From Pseudomonas guariconensis (lineage in GTDB: Bacteria; Pseudomonadota; Gammaproteobacteria; Pseudomonadales; Pseudomonadaceae), in the NCBI RefSeq assembly GCF_015680235.1, contig NZ_JADLJL010000005.1:1-64000 (forward strand): 64,000 nucleotides of DNA, written 5' to 3'. The translations under genes and the position numbers were made by a program. Of this stretch, positions 9,494-18,926 are shown in pieces. The notes beneath the pieces are model-generated. The model was given only the letters and a program-made list of their open reading frames with translations, did not search any database and was not told the DNA's origin. Numbering within the stretch: position 1 is the first letter of the stretch; the number at the start of each line of letters is the position of its first letter.

Positions 9494-11944
9494 TCAATCC
9501 AGCGCCTTCCAGATCTCGCTGGCATATTCGCGAATGGTACGGTCCGACGAGAACCACCCCATCCGCGCCGTGTTGAGCACCGCCATGCGCCACCAGCTCT
9601 GGGGCTGGTGCCACAGCGCCTCGACCCGTCGCTGGGCCTCCCAGTAGGCATCGAAGTCGGCGCACACCAAGAAGCGGTCATGGGCCACCAGTGCATCCAC
9701 AAGACCTGTGTAGCGCGCCGGGTCGTCGGGCGAGAAGACGCCGCTACGGATCGCCTCGAGCACATCGCCCAGGCGGCTCGACGCCGCGATCGCAGCGCCG
9801 GCACCAAAGTCCCCGGTACGCTTGCGGGCTTCCACCTGCTGGGCGGTGAGGCCGAAGATGAACATGTTCTCGGTACCGACCTGCTCACTCATTTCGACGT
9901 TGGCGCCATCGAGGGTGCCGATGGTCAGCGCGCCATTGAGGCCGAACTTCATGTTGCTGGTGCCGGAGGCCTCGTAACCGGCGGTGGAGATCTGCTCGGA
10001 CAGATCCGCCGCCGGGATGATGCTCTCGGCCAGGCTGACGTTGTAGTTGGGCAGGAACACCACCTTGAGCAGGCCGCGCACGGTCGGGTCGTTGTTGACC
10101 ACCCGGGCGATGTCGTTGGCCAGCTTGATGATCAGCTTGGCCTGGTGGTAGCTGGCCGCAGCCTTGCCGGCGAAGATCTTGACCCGCGGCACCCAGTCGA
10201 TATCCGGCTCGGCGCGCATGGCCTGGTACAGGGCCACGGTGTGCAGCAGGTTGAGCAACTGACGCTTGTACTCGTGGATCCGCTTGACCTGCACATCGAA
10301 CAACGCCTCGGGGTTGACCGTCACCCCGACCCGGTCCTGGATGATGCTGGCCAGGGCCCGCTTGCTGTGCAGGCGTTGGGCGGCGAACTGCTTGCGGAAG
10401 GTGGTCTTGTCGGCGAACGGCACCAGCGCCTTCAATTGCCCTTCAGGGTCGTCCAGGACCTGCTCGCCCAGCGCCTCCACCAACATGGCGGTGAGCTGCG
10501 GATTGGCCTGGTACAGCCAACGGCGGAAGGTGATGCCGTTGGTCTTGTTGTTGATCCGTTTCGGGTACAGCTTGTGCAGCTCGGCGAACACCGTGCTGCG
10601 CATCAGCTTGCTGTGCAAGGCCGACACGCCGTTGACACTGTGCGAACCGAGGAATGCCAGGTTGCCCATGCGCACCCGGCGGCCGTTGTCCTCTTCGATC
10701 AGCGATACCGCGCGCAGCACGTCGAAGTCGTGCAGGCCTTTGGCCCGCAGGGCATCGATATGCTGGGCGTTGATCAGGTAGATGATCTGCATGTGGCGCG
10801 GCAGCATGCGCTCCATCAGTGCCACCGGCCAGGTTTCCAGGGCTTCGGGCAGTAGGGTATGGTTGGTATAGGCCAGGGTCCCTACGGTCAGCTCCCAGGC
10901 GGTGTCCCAGGGTATCTCGTGCTGGTCGACCAACAGCCGCATCAGCTCGGCCACGGCGATCGACGGGTGGGTGTCGTTGAGCTGGATGGCCGCTGCATCC
11001 GGCAGGTTGAGCAGGTTGTCGTGCATGTTCAGGTGCCGGCGCAGCAAGTCCTGCAACGACGCCGAGACGAAGAAGTACTCCTGGCGCAGGCGCAGCTCCT
11101 GGCCGGCCTCGGTGCTGTCGGCCGGGTACAGTACCCGTGAGATGCTCTCGGCCCGCGCCACTTCGGCTACCGCGCCCAGGTGATCGCCAGCGTTGAAACG
11201 CTCCAGGTGCAACTCTTCCATGGCCCGGGCGCGCCACAGGCGCAAGGTGTTCACGCTCGCCCCGCGCCAGCCGACCACTGGCGTGTCGTAGGCCACCGCC
11301 CGTACCGTCTCGCCCGGCCACCAGACCTGGCGCGCGTGGCCGTGGGTGTCGTACACCGTCTCGACGCTGCCGCCAAAGCTGATCGGGTAGATCACCTCCG
11401 CGCGCTCGAACTCCCACGGGTTGCCGAAGTCCAGCCAGTTCTCGGTCTGCTCCTGTTGCCAGCCATCGACCATGGCCTGGCGGAACAGGCCGTGTTCGTA
11501 GCGGATGCCATAGCCATGGGCGGCGATGCCCAGGGTCGACATGCTCTCCATGAAGCACGCCGCCAGGCGACCGAGGCCGCCGTTGCCCAGTGCGGCGTCC
11601 GGCTCCAGCAGGCGGATACGCTCCAGGTCCACGTCCAGCCCTACCAGCGCTTCGCGGGCGATCTCCAGCAGGCCCAGGTTGCTGAGGCTGTCGTACAGCA
11701 GGCGGCCGATGAGAAATTCCAGGGAGAGGTAGTAGACCCGCTTCTGGCTGCGCCGATAGGCCTGGCGGGTGTGGTCCATCCAATGGTCGACCATGTGATC
11801 GCGGGCAGCCAGGGCGATGGCTTCGAACCAGTCATGGTCGAAGGCATGCTCCGGGTCCTTGCCGACCGCGTAGGTCAGCTTGGCCAGCACAGCGGCGCGA
11901 AATTCGGCCACCTCTGCGTCACGAGCTTTGGGTTCCTGGGACAT
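9494..11944 (-). CDS. glgP: Glycogen/maltodextrin phosphorylase
   Basis: Pyridoxal-phosphate enzyme that cleaves alpha-1,4-glucan ends with phosphate to release glucose 1-phosphate. The 816-residue protein starts MSQEPKARDAEVAEF. A 32-codon upward extension of the frame is not family-like. Visible motifs are YYLSLEFLIGRLL, GNGGLGRLAACFMES, the NDTHPSIAVAELMR segment and the PLP-lysine motif EASGTSNMKFGLNGA in the last quarter. It stands as a single gene between an REP pair and the divergent YkgJ gene. Confidence 0.95.
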   Translation of the reverse strand: MSQEPKARDAEVAEFRAAVLAKLTYAVGKDPEHAFDHDWFEAIALAARDHMVDHWMDHTRQAYRRSQKRVYYLSLEFLIGRLLYDSLSNLGLLEIAREALVGLDVDLERIRLLEPDAALGNGGLGRLAACFMESMSTLGIAAHGYGIRYEHGLFRQAMVDGWQQEQTENWLDFGNPWEFERAEVIYPISFGGSVETVYDTHGHARQVWWPGETVRAVAYDTPVVGWRGASVNTLRLWRARAMEELHLERFNAGDHLGAVAEVARAESISRVLYPADSTEAGQELRLRQEYFFVSASLQDLLRRHLNMHDNLLNLPDAAAIQLNDTHPSIAVAELMRLLVDQHEIPWDTAWELTVGTLAYTNHTLLPEALETWPVALMERMLPRHMQIIYLINAQHIDALRAKGLHDFDVLRAVSLIEEDNGRRVRMGNLAFLGSHSVNGVSALHSKLMRSTVFAELHKLYPKRINNKTNGITFRRWLYQANPQLTAMLVEALGEQVLDDPEGQLKALVPFADKTTFRKQFAAQRLHSKRALASIIQDRVGVTVNPEALFDVQVKRIHEYKRQLLNLLHTVALYQAMRAEPDIDWVPRVKIFAGKAAASYHQAKLIIKLANDIARVVNNDPTVRGLLKVVFLPNYNVSLAESIIPAADLSEQISTAGYEASGTSNMKFGLNGALTIGTLDGANVEMSEQVGTENMFIFGLTAQQVEARKRTGDFGAGAAIAASSRLGDVLEAIRSGVFSPDDPARYTGLVDALVAHDRFLVCADFDAYWEAQRRVEALWHQPQSWWRMAVLNTARMGWFSSDRTIREYASEIWKALD

Positions 11945-12060
11945 GCGGCATCCTCGAGCAAGTTGACGAAAGCACAGGTTGTTCAGCCTAGACGCTTCGA
12001 CACAGAGCGTCAGCGAGGGTTCGCGGTTTTCATGCCCCACTCGGCGATTCGGGCAAAAGG

Positions 12061-12091
12061 TTGTTCACAAATTGAACAACTCCGGTATCAT
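12061..12091 (+). promoter_or_regulatory. Promoter candidate with inverted repeat upstream of the YkgJ gene
   Basis: TTCACA (12064-12069), a 16-base spacer and TATCAT (12086-12091) each match the sigma-70 consensus in five of six positions. Overlapping them, TTGTTC (12061-12066) and GAACAA (12074-12079) form a perfect inverted repeat with a 7-base spacer, a plausible operator. The regulator is unknown. Confidence 0.5.
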
Positions 12092-12126
12092 CGCGCGCCC
12101 CGCAAACCGTGATATGCCCCAAGAAA

Positions 12127-12531
12127 ATGAAACCGACCCTGATCGCCGCCGCCGAAGTCGACCGCCTGGAAACCTGGCAACGCTATGCCAGCCACATGTG
12201 CGGGGGCTGCCACTCGACCTGTTGCACCCTGCCGGTGGAAGTGAAGATCAAGGACCTGATCCGCATCGGCGTGGTGGACGAGTTCGAGAAGGACGAGCCG
12301 CCGAAGAACATCGCCAAGCGCCTGCAGAAAGAAGGCATCATCGAGCGCTTCAACCAGAAATCGGGGATCTTCACCCTGACCCGCATGAGCAACGACGACT
12401 GCCTGTACCTGGATCGTAAGAGCCGCTTGTGCACTATCTACGACAAGCGGCCCGACACCTGCCGCAACCACCCCAAGGTCGGGCCGCGGCCGGGGTATTG
12501 CGCGTACAAGCCCAAGGTGGTCGGGCGCTGA
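12127..12531 (+). CDS. YkgJ family cysteine-cluster protein
   Basis: 134-residue member of the YkgJ/DUF (CxxCxxxCC) family, predicted to bind Zn2+ or an Fe-S cluster. The first cluster is CGGCHSTCC near residue 24, and the second is made by CLYLDRKSRLCTIYDKRP followed by DTCRNHP and a final Cys near the end. Function is not established; some members are linked to protein modification. ATG at 12127 gives the compact family form; an in-frame ATG six codons upstream (12109) is the alternative. Confidence 0.85.
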   Translation: MKPTLIAAAEVDRLETWQRYASHMCGGCHSTCCTLPVEVKIKDLIRIGVVDEFEKDEPPKNIAKRLQKEGIIERFNQKSGIFTLTRMSNDDCLYLDRKSRLCTIYDKRPDTCRNHPKVGPRPGYCAYKPKVVGR

Positions 12532-12552
12532 GCCTGTTTCAGTCGAGAATTT

Positions 12553-12655
12553 GGGGCCGCTTCGCGCCCCTTTCGCGGCACGAGGCCGCTCCTACAGGAG
12601 ATCACGCTCCCGTGTAGGAGCGGCCTTGCGCCGCGAAAGGGCCGCAAAGCGGCCC
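12553..12655. repeat. Inverted REP pair (GCGGCACAAGGCCGC type)
   Basis: Two mirrored copies, GGGGCCGC...GCGGCACGAGGCCGC...CTCCTACAGG and its reverse, fill the start of the gap between the convergent YkgJ and typA genes. The first arm carries GCACGAGG and the second GCGCAAGG, small differences that largely keep the stems. Confidence 0.87.
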
Positions 12656-12678
12656 CCCCACTTTCTTGAAGACAAACA

Positions 12679-12713
12679 AAAACGCCCCCGGTCTTTCGAC
12701 TCGGGGGCGTTTT
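12679..12713. terminator. Bidirectional intrinsic terminator of typA and the YkgJ gene
   Basis: AAAACGCCCCCG (12679-12690) pairs with CGGGGGCGTTTT (12702-12713) around a small loop. The stem ends in A/T runs on both sides and so can stop transcripts from either strand. It lies 23 bases past the typA stop. Confidence 0.88.
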
Positions 12714-12735
12714 CGTTTCAGCTCAGGCTAGACGA

Positions 12736-14556
12736 TCAAGCCTTGGCTTTCTTGGCAGCGCGGGTACGCTCGCCTTCGTCGAGGATCTTCTTGCGCAGAC
12801 GGATCGACTTCGGCGTGACTTCGCACAGCTCGTCGTCCTGGATGAATTCCAGGGCCTGCTCGAGGGTGTGGCGAACCGGCGGAACCAGGGCGATGACTTC
12901 GTCCTTGCCCGAAGCACGCATGTTGTCGAGCTTCTTGCCCTTGGTCGGGTTCACGCCCAGGTCGTTGTCACGGCTGTTCAGGCCGATGATCTGACCGTTG
13001 TAGATGTCCTGGCCGTGCTCGATGAACAGCTTGCCGCGAGCCTGCAGGGTTTCCAGCGAGTAGGTCAGGGCCTTGCCAGTCTCGATCGAGACCAGAACAC
13101 CGTTCAGACGGCCCGACATGGTGCCTGGCTTCATGGTGTCGTAGCGATCGAAAATCGAGGTCAGGATGCCTGCACCGTTGGTCAGGGTCAGGAACTGGTT
13201 GCGGAAGCCGATCAGGCCACGGGCCGGAACGTTGTACTCCAGGCGCACACGGCCCTTGCCATCCGGCGCCATGTTGGTCAGGTCGCCCTTACGCAGGCCC
13301 ATTTCTTCCATGACCTTGCCCTGGGACTCTTCAGGGATATCGATGGTGACGTTCTCGAACGGCTCCTGCTTGACGCCATTGACTTCGCGGATGATCACCT
13401 CAGGACGGCCCACGGCCATCTCGAAGCCTTCGCGGCGCATGGTTTCGATCAGGACCGACAGGTGCAGCTCACCACGGCCAGAGACCTTGAACTTGTCGGC
13501 CGAGTCGCCTTCTTCGACGCGCAGGGCAACGTTGTACAGCAGCTCTTTGTCCAGACGCTCTTTGATGTTGCGGCTGGTGACGAACTTGCCTTCCTTGCCG
13601 CAGAACGGCGAGTCGTTGACCTGGAAGGTCATCGAAACGGTCGGCTCGTCGACGGTCAGCGGCTTCATCGCTTCGACGTGGTTCATGTCGCACAGGGTGT
13701 CGGAGATGAACAGCTCGTCGAAACCGCTGATGCAGACGATGTCGCCCGCGGTGGCTTCTTCGACGTCGACGCGGTGCAGGCCGTGGTGGCCCATCAGCTT
13801 GAGGATACGGCCGTTGCGCTTCTTGCCTTCGGTGTCGATGGCGACGACCGGGGTGTTCGGCTTGACGCGGCCACGGGCGATACGGCCAACGCCGATTACA
13901 CCCAGGAAGCTGTTGTAGTCCAGTGCGGAGATCTGCATCTGGAACGGGCCGTCGACGTCGACGGTCGGTGCCGGCACGTGGTCGACGATGGCCTGGTACA
14001 GCGGGGTCATGTCTTCGGCCATGTCGGTGTGGTCGAGACCGGCGATGCCGTTCAGGGCCGAGGCGTAGACAACCTGGAAGTCCAGCTGGTCGTCGGTGGC
14101 GCCGAGGTTGTCGAACAGGTCGAAGATCTGGTCCAGAACCCAGTCAGGACGCGCGCCCGGACGGTCGACCTTGTTGATCACGACGATCGGCTTGAGGCCG
14201 GCTTCGAAGGCCTTCTTGGTCACGAAGCGGGTTTGCGGCATCGGGCCGTCCTGGGCGTCGACCAGCAGCAGCACGGAGTCGACCATCGACATCACGCGCT
14301 CTACTTCACCGCCGAAGTCGGCGTGGCCGGGGGTGTCGACGATGTTGATGCGGTAGTCGTTCCAGCGGATGGCGGTGTTCTTCGCCAGGATGGTAATGCC
14401 GCGCTCTTTTTCCTGGTCGTTGGAGTCCATCACGCGCTCGTCGTTGAGCTCGTTACGCTCCAGGGTGCCGGACTGGCGCAGGAGTTTGTCGACCAGGGTG
14501 GTTTTACCATGGTCAACGTGGGCGATGATGGCGATGTTACGCAGATTTTCGATCAC
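12736..14556 (-). CDS. typA: Translational GTPase TypA/BipA
   Basis: Ribosome-associated GTPase of 606 residues involved in 50S assembly and stress adaptation. The order is G domain (1-200), domain II, EF-G-like domains III and V, and the specific C-terminal domain. G1 is AHVDHGKTT (15-23), the switch II motif is [11 protein letters not shown], and NKVD gives G4. The C-terminal [33 protein letters not shown] segment is shown here only as [19 protein letters not shown]. It is a single gene with its own terminator; a 127-base gap separates it from thiI. Confidence 0.97.
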   Translation of the reverse strand: MIENLRNIAIIAHVDHGKTTLVDKLLRQSGTLERNELNDERVMDSNDQEKERGITILAKNTAIRWNDYRINIVDTPGHADFGGEVERVMSMVDSVLLLVDAQDGPMPQTRFVTKKAFEAGLKPIVVINKVDRPGARPDWVLDQIFDLFDNLGATDDQLDFQVVYASALNGIAGLDHTDMAEDMTPLYQAIVDHVPAPTVDVDGPFQMQISALDYNSFLGVIGVGRIARGRVKPNTPVVAIDTEGKKRNGRILKLMGHHGLHRVDVEEATAGDIVCISGFDELFISDTLCDMNHVEAMKPLTVDEPTVSMTFQVNDSPFCGKEGKFVTSRNIKERLDKELLYNVALRVEEGDSADKFKVSGRGELHLSVLIETMRREGFEMAVGRPEVIIREVNGVKQEPFENVTIDIPEESQGKVMEEMGLRKGDLTNMAPDGKGRVRLEYNVPARGLIGFRNQFLTLTNGAGILTSIFDRYDTMKPGTMSGRLNGVLVSIETGKALTYSLETLQARGKLFIEHGQDIYNGQIIGLNSRDNDLGVNPTKGKKLDNMRASGKDEVIALVPPVRHTLEQALEFIQDDELCEVTPKSIRLRKKILDEGERTRAAKKAKA

Positions 14557-14683
14557 AACTGTATCTCGATCAGAGGATTCGGTTGCCGCCAGTGTAGGCG
14601 GCGAATATGTACGGTTTGCGGCTCAGCGGGCCCGGTGGTCGGGAGGGCGATGGCGGATGCTGCCGCCATACAGCCCTGGGGTC

Positions 14684-16138
14684 TTATGTCGGACGATAAA
14701 CACGCACATTGGCATGTCCCTCACTGAGCAGGTGGTGTGCGTGCAGGCGGCTCATCACACCTTTGTCGCAATACAGCAGGTACTGGCGGTTGGCATCCAG
14801 GTGCTTGAACTTGCTGTTGATCGCATAGAACGGCATGGCCTGGACTTCGACGCCCTCGATCACCAGAGGTTCGTCTTCCTGGGCATCGGGGTGACGGATG
14901 TCGAGGACGATCTGGCCCGGCAGGGCCTCGGCCACTTCCTCGATCTCGATGTCCTTGCCCAGCTCGTCGATCACGTGGTCGATGGAGATGAACTTGGCGC
15001 GCTCCATGGCGCGCTCGAGCACTGCCATGTCGAACTGCTTCTCTTCGTGCTCCATGCGGTGGCGCTTGGCATGGGTGGTCGGGTTCACCGAGATCACGCC
15101 GCAATATTCCGGCATGTGCTTGGCGAACTCGGCAGTGCCGATCTGGTAGGCGGTGTCGATGATGTCCTGCTTGTGGCTGGCCAGAAGCGGGCGCAGCACC
15201 AGCTTGTCGGTGGCCGAGTCGATGATCGACAGGTTCGGCAGGGTCTGGCTGGACACCTGGGAAATAGCCTCGCCGGTGACCAGGGCGTCGATCTCCAGGC
15301 GCTCGGCCATGCGCGCAGCGGCGCGCAGCATCATGCGCTTGAGGGTCACGCCCATGTAGCTGTTGTCGACCTTGCCCAGGATCTCGCCGACCACTTCTTC
15401 GAAAGGCACGCTGATGAACAGCACGCGCTGGCTGCTGCCGAACTTCTTCCACAGGTAGTGGGCCACTTCCATCACGCCGAGCTCGTGGGCACGGCCGCCG
15501 AGGTTGAAGAAGCAGAAGTGGGTCATCAGGCCGCGGCGCATCATCTGGTAGGCGGCGACGGTGGAGTCGAAGCCGCCGGACATCAGCACCAGGGTCTGCT
15601 CCAGCGCACCCAGCGGGTAACCGCCGATGCCCTGGTGCTGGTTGTGGATCACGTACAGGCGTTGGTCGCGGATCTCGATGCGCACCAAAACTTCAGGGTT
15701 CTTGAGGTCGATGCCGGTGGCACCGCACTGCTGGCGCAGCTGACTGCCGACGTAGCGGTCGACGTCCATCGAGGTGAAGTCGTGGTGGCCGCCACGCTTG
15801 CAGCGCACGGCGAAGCGCTTGCCGGCCAGCAGGTGGCCAAAATGGTGCTTGCACTTCTCGACGATGTCGTCGAAGTCGCCCAGCGGGTATTCCTCGACCT
15901 GCAGGAAGTGGGTGATCCCGGGGGTGCAGGTCAGGCGCTCGATCATTTCGCGCTGGATCTTCTCGTCCTCGACGCGGGTGACCACTTCGAGATTGTCCCA
16001 GACACCATCGACCACGAGCTCCGGATCCAAGTCCTTGAGCACGACGCGGATGTTCTTGCCGAGCTGGCGGATGAAACGCTTGCGCACCGGCCGGCTCTTG
16101 ATGGTGATCTCAGGGAAGACTTTGACGATAAGTTTCAT
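14684..16138 (-). CDS. thiI: tRNA 4-thiouridine synthetase ThiI
   Basis: Transfers sulfur to U8 of tRNA and, in many bacteria, to the ThiS carrier for thiamine synthesis. The 484 residues start [21 protein letters not shown]; an upstream 22-codon extension is non-conserved. The N-terminal ferredoxin-like and THUMP domains span about 1-170. The PP-loop pyrophosphatase motif is [20 protein letters not shown] near 185-200. A C-terminal rhodanese domain (about 390-484) carries the catalytic Cys in [12 protein letters not shown]. The enteric-type long form is therefore complete. Confidence 0.96.
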   Translation of the reverse strand: MKLIVKVFPEITIKSRPVRKRFIRQLGKNIRVVLKDLDPELVVDGVWDNLEVVTRVEDEKIQREMIERLTCTPGITHFLQVEEYPLGDFDDIVEKCKHHFGHLLAGKRFAVRCKRGGHHDFTSMDVDRYVGSQLRQQCGATGIDLKNPEVLVRIEIRDQRLYVIHNQHQGIGGYPLGALEQTLVLMSGGFDSTVAAYQMMRRGLMTHFCFFNLGGRAHELGVMEVAHYLWKKFGSSQRVLFISVPFEEVVGEILGKVDNSYMGVTLKRMMLRAAARMAERLEIDALVTGEAISQVSSQTLPNLSIIDSATDKLVLRPLLASHKQDIIDTAYQIGTAEFAKHMPEYCGVISVNPTTHAKRHRMEHEEKQFDMAVLERAMERAKFISIDHVIDELGKDIEIEEVAEALPGQIVLDIRHPDAQEDEPLVIEGVEVQAMPFYAINSKFKHLDANRQYLLYCDKGVMSRLHAHHLLSEGHANVRVYRPT

Positions 16139-16257
16139 TGGTTTAACAGCGCGCGCAGGGCCTGCCGAAAATAAGGGGCGCGAATTATAGCGGAAATAGC
16201 TCAAGGTTTGAGCAACTTTTGATCAGGGCATTGATTTTATGTTGCCTGCGCGGGCCC

Positions 16258-16331
16258 CATCGCGGGGCAAGCCCGCTCTCACAAGGAATTGCGCACAACG
16301 GCCTTTGTGGGAGCGGGCTTGCCCCGCGATG
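16258..16331. repeat. Inverted REP pair between thiI and glnA
   Basis: CATCGCGGGGCAAGCCCGCT at 16258 and the inverted copy ending GCCCCGCGATG at 16331. It stops 9 bases before the first NtrC site of glnA, so it separates the divergent thiI and glnA control regions in the 438-base gap. Confidence 0.88.
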
Positions 16332-16339
16332 GGACGAGC

Positions 16340-16358
16340 ACGCACCACAATGGTGCGT
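16340..16358. promoter_or_regulatory. NtrC enhancer site 1 of glnA
   Basis: ACGCACCACAATGGTGCGT is a perfect 19-bp dyad around the GCACCA-N3-TGGTGC core of the NtrC consensus. Its centre (16349) is about 139 bases before the transcription start predicted from the downstream -24/-12 element. Confidence 0.88.
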
Positions 16359-16371
16359 CACCTCGAAATAA

Positions 16372-16388
16372 CGCATCTTATGAGTGCA
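16372..16388. promoter_or_regulatory. NtrC enhancer site 2 of glnA (weaker)
   Basis: CGCATCTTATGAGTGCA matches the 17-bp NtrC consensus in 9 of 14 arm positions. Its centre is 31 bases from site 1, three helical turns, giving predicted positions near -139 and -108. This is the same arrangement as the classic enteric glnA enhancer. The match alone is moderate; the phasing makes it convincing. Confidence 0.65.
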
Positions 16389-16461
16389 TTTCCTAAGGCG
16401 CCCCTAGAACAAAATGCCCGCCAACGCCCCCTTTTATCTCACCCTCGCCATTTTCGGGCAC

Positions 16462-16477
16462 TGGCATGCAAATTGCT
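16462..16477 (+). promoter_or_regulatory. Sigma-54 promoter of glnA
   Basis: TGGCATGCAAATTGCT matches the RpoN consensus TGGCACGN4TTGCW except for one C-to-T change, with GG and GC separated by exactly 10 bases. Predicted start near 16488 leaves a leader of about 89 bases before the glnA ATG. Confidence 0.88.
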
Positions 16478-16576
16478 CTCTTGTGAGGCAGGTAAGCTTG
16501 GCCGACTATCCGCGCCCGGCGACACCCTTTTTCCAGGGCAGCGGCCCACCGCGCCCTAGACCATCCGGAGGACAAC

Positions 16577-17983
16577 ATGTCGAAGTCGGTTCAACTCATC
16601 AAAGATCATGACGTCAAGTGGATTGATCTGCGTTTCACGGACACCAAAGGCAAACAGCACCACGTCACCATGCCCGCTCGCGATGCGCTGGAAGACGACT
16701 TCTTCGAAGCCGGCAAAATGTTCGACGGCTCGTCCATCGAAGGCTGGAAAGGCATCGAAGCCTCCGACATGATCCTGATGCCGGACGACGCGTCCGCCGT
16801 CCTGGACCCGTTCACCGAAGAGCCGACCCTGATCCTGGTCTGCGACGTGGTCGAACCGTCCACCATGCAAGGCTACGACCGCGACCCACGCGCCATCGCC
16901 AAGCGCGCCGAGGAATACCTCAAGACCACCGGCATCGGCGACACCGTGTTCGTCGGCCCGGAGCCTGAGTTCTTCATCTTCGACCAGGTCAAGTTCAAGT
17001 CCGACATCTCCGGCTCCATGTTCAAGATCTACTCCGAACAAGGTTCCTGGATGACCGACCAGGACGTCGAAGGCGGCAACAAGGGCCACCGCCCAGCCGT
17101 CAAGGGCGGCTACTTCCCGGTTCCGCCGTGCGACCACGACCACGAAATCCGTACTGCCATGTGCAACGCCATGGAAGAAATGGGCCTGGTCATCGAAGTT
17201 CACCACCACGAAGTGGCCACTGCCGGCCAGAACGAAATCGGTGTGAAGTTCAACACCCTGGTCACCAAGGCTGACGAAGTCCAGACCCTGAAGTACTGCG
17301 TGCACAACGTGGCTGACGCCTACGGCAAAACCGCTACCTTCATGCCTAAGCCGCTGTACGGCGACAACGGCTCGGGCATGCACGTTCACATGTCGATCTC
17401 CAAGGACGGCAAGAACACCTTCTCCGGCGAAGGCTATGCCGGCCTGTCCGACACCGCCCTGTACTTCATCGGCGGCATCATCAAGCACGGCAAGGCACTG
17501 AACGGCTTCACCAACCCGGCCACCAACTCCTACAAGCGTCTGGTGCCAGGCTTCGAAGCCCCGGTCATGCTGGCCTACTCGGCCCGTAACCGTTCGGCCT
17601 CGATCCGTATCCCGTACGTTTCCAGCCCGAAAGCCCGCCGTATCGAAGCGCGCTTCCCGGACCCGGCGGCCAACCCGTACCTGTGCTTCGCCGCCCTGCT
17701 GATGGCCGGTCTGGACGGCATCCAGAACAAGATCCACCCAGGCGATGCCGCCGACAAGAACCTGTACGACCTGCCGCCTGAAGAGGCCAAGGAAATCCCG
17801 CAGGTTTGCGGCAGCCTGAAGGAAGCCCTGGAAGAGCTGGACAAGGGCCGCGCCTTCCTGACCAAGGGCGGCGTGTTCTCCGACGACTTCATCGATGCCT
17901 ACATCGAGCTGAAGTCCGAAGAAGAAATCAAGGTCCGTACCTTCGTTCACCCGCTGGAATACGACCTGTACTATAGCGTGTAA
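16577..17983 (+). CDS. glnA: Type I glutamine synthetase GlnA
   Basis: Makes glutamine from glutamate, ammonia and ATP; the central ammonium-assimilating enzyme. The 468-residue length is that of the dodecameric GSI-beta class. The beta-Grasp domain (1-105) contains the [13 protein letters not shown] latch motif. The ATP/Glu site shows [15 protein letters not shown] and GSGMHVHMS. The adenylylation target is Tyr397 in [10 protein letters not shown], so activity should be tuned by GlnE. Transcription is controlled by NtrC and sigma-54 (sites just upstream). GGAGG precedes the ATG and a strong terminator follows. Confidence 0.98.
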   Translation: MSKSVQLIKDHDVKWIDLRFTDTKGKQHHVTMPARDALEDDFFEAGKMFDGSSIEGWKGIEASDMILMPDDASAVLDPFTEEPTLILVCDVVEPSTMQGYDRDPRAIAKRAEEYLKTTGIGDTVFVGPEPEFFIFDQVKFKSDISGSMFKIYSEQGSWMTDQDVEGGNKGHRPAVKGGYFPVPPCDHDHEIRTAMCNAMEEMGLVIEVHHHEVATAGQNEIGVKFNTLVTKADEVQTLKYCVHNVADAYGKTATFMPKPLYGDNGSGMHVHMSISKDGKNTFSGEGYAGLSDTALYFIGGIIKHGKALNGFTNPATNSYKRLVPGFEAPVMLAYSARNRSASIRIPYVSSPKARRIEARFPDPAANPYLCFAALLMAGLDGIQNKIHPGDAADKNLYDLPPEEAKEIPQVCGSLKEALEELDKGRAFLTKGGVFSDDFIDAYIELKSEEEIKVRTFVHPLEYDLYYSV

Positions 17984-18002
17984 TGTAAGCTGCACCCTCG
18001 GA

Positions 18003-18033
18003 ACGGCCTCCCTTGGAGGCCGTTTCTGCTTTT
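18003..18033 (+). terminator. Intrinsic terminator of glnA
   Basis: ACGGCCTCC (18003-18011) and GGAGGCCGT (18015-18023) form a perfect 9-bp stem with a 3-base loop followed by a T-rich run, 20 bases after the glnA stop. Confidence 0.9.
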
Positions 18034-18116
18034 ACACTCAAGCATTTCGGAATGGCCCTACCCGCCACACCTGAGCGACTGGCCACACTCGGTTCTCCCG
18101 ACTTCAGGAGAGCAAC

Positions 18117-18662
18117 ATGCGCCTCATCCCCCTCCTCGCCCTGACCGGCGCGATCAGCTTGACAGGTTGCGCGGCAACCCTCGATGCCTCCTCCTCCCTG
18201 ACTCGCCTGATCGACGCCATCGATCATCGACTCGACATCGCCGAGGCCGTAGCCCTGCACAAGTGGGACACGCGTCAACCGGTACACGCACCGCAGCGCG
18301 AGCAGGACGTGCTGGCCAACGTGCGCCAGGCTGCGCTGACCTATGACCTGAACGCCGAACGCGCCGAAACCTTCTTCGCCGACCAGATCGAAGCCAACAA
18401 GCTGCTGCAATACCACTACCTCAACACATGGCACCAACAACGCCAGGCGCCCGATACCCAGCGCCGCGACCTTGCCAGCGAAATTCGCCCGCAACTGGAT
18501 AACCTGCAGGACCAGTTGCTCCAGGACCTGGCGCGCTTCGACCAGCAACGCATGCCCCTGTGTGCCGAGCAATTGGCCGATGCCCTGGCCCAACGTTCGA
18601 AAGATACCCCTCGCCATTTGGCCCTGGTTCGTGCCACTGCGCAGCTGTGCGAGCGCAGCTGA
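18117..18662 (+). CDS. Exported chorismate mutase (AroQ-gamma type), predicted lipoprotein
   Basis: 181-residue protein resembling secreted AroQ-class chorismate mutases, which convert chorismate to prephenate outside the cytoplasm. The helix with LTRLIDAIDHRLDIAEAVA (residues 28-46) is followed by HKW, the basic HAPQRE turn and QIEANKLLQYHYLNTWH, which place the expected Arg, Lys, Glu and Gln of the active site. The N-terminus MRLIPLLALTGAISLTGCAA carries a lipobox (LTGC) with Ala at +2, so outer-membrane anchoring is predicted; most homologues are soluble. It is monocistronic between glnA and ntrB, and its physiological role is unclear. Confidence 0.8.
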   Translation: MRLIPLLALTGAISLTGCAATLDASSSLTRLIDAIDHRLDIAEAVALHKWDTRQPVHAPQREQDVLANVRQAALTYDLNAERAETFFADQIEANKLLQYHYLNTWHQQRQAPDTQRRDLASEIRPQLDNLQDQLLQDLARFDQQRMPLCAEQLADALAQRSKDTPRHLALVRATAQLCERS

Positions 18663-18670
18663 ACACCCTA

Positions 18671-18687
18671 TGCTCTATATTGGTGCA
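18671..18687. promoter_or_regulatory. NtrC-binding site upstream of ntrB
   Basis: TGCTCTATATTGGTGCA matches the NtrC dyad: the right arm TGGTGCA is perfect and the left arm has 5 of 7 positions. It lies about 160 bases upstream of the start predicted from the -24/-12-like element at 18815-18830. Confidence 0.65.
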
Positions 18688-18814
18688 TCGCGGCGTCCTA
18701 TGCCCAGCGATGCATCCCAATAGAGGTCACAAGAAACGATAAACCAGGGCTTTTTGTTCTGATTTCGCGCAAATCCAGGCCTTTATCCGGTAAATCTGCT
18801 TCTTTTCGGAGCCT

Positions 18815-18830
18815 TGGTTTGTTTCTTGCA
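18815..18830 (+). promoter_or_regulatory. Possible sigma-54 promoter of ntrBC
   Basis: TGGTTTGTTTCTTGCA has GG and GC spaced by 10 bases and a perfect TTGCA, but lacks the CAC after TGG. With the NtrC site upstream it suggests autoregulation of ntrBC under nitrogen limitation. The match is only moderate, and a sigma-70 promoter may also exist. Confidence 0.45.
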
Positions 18831-18926
18831 TTTTCCTTTGCATCGAGAGGATCACCCGCGCGCGCCCCAGCCCAGCCGGGGCCTACCCACGAGCCAACAC
18901 GCGCCCAAATAGAGGTCCAAGACGCC

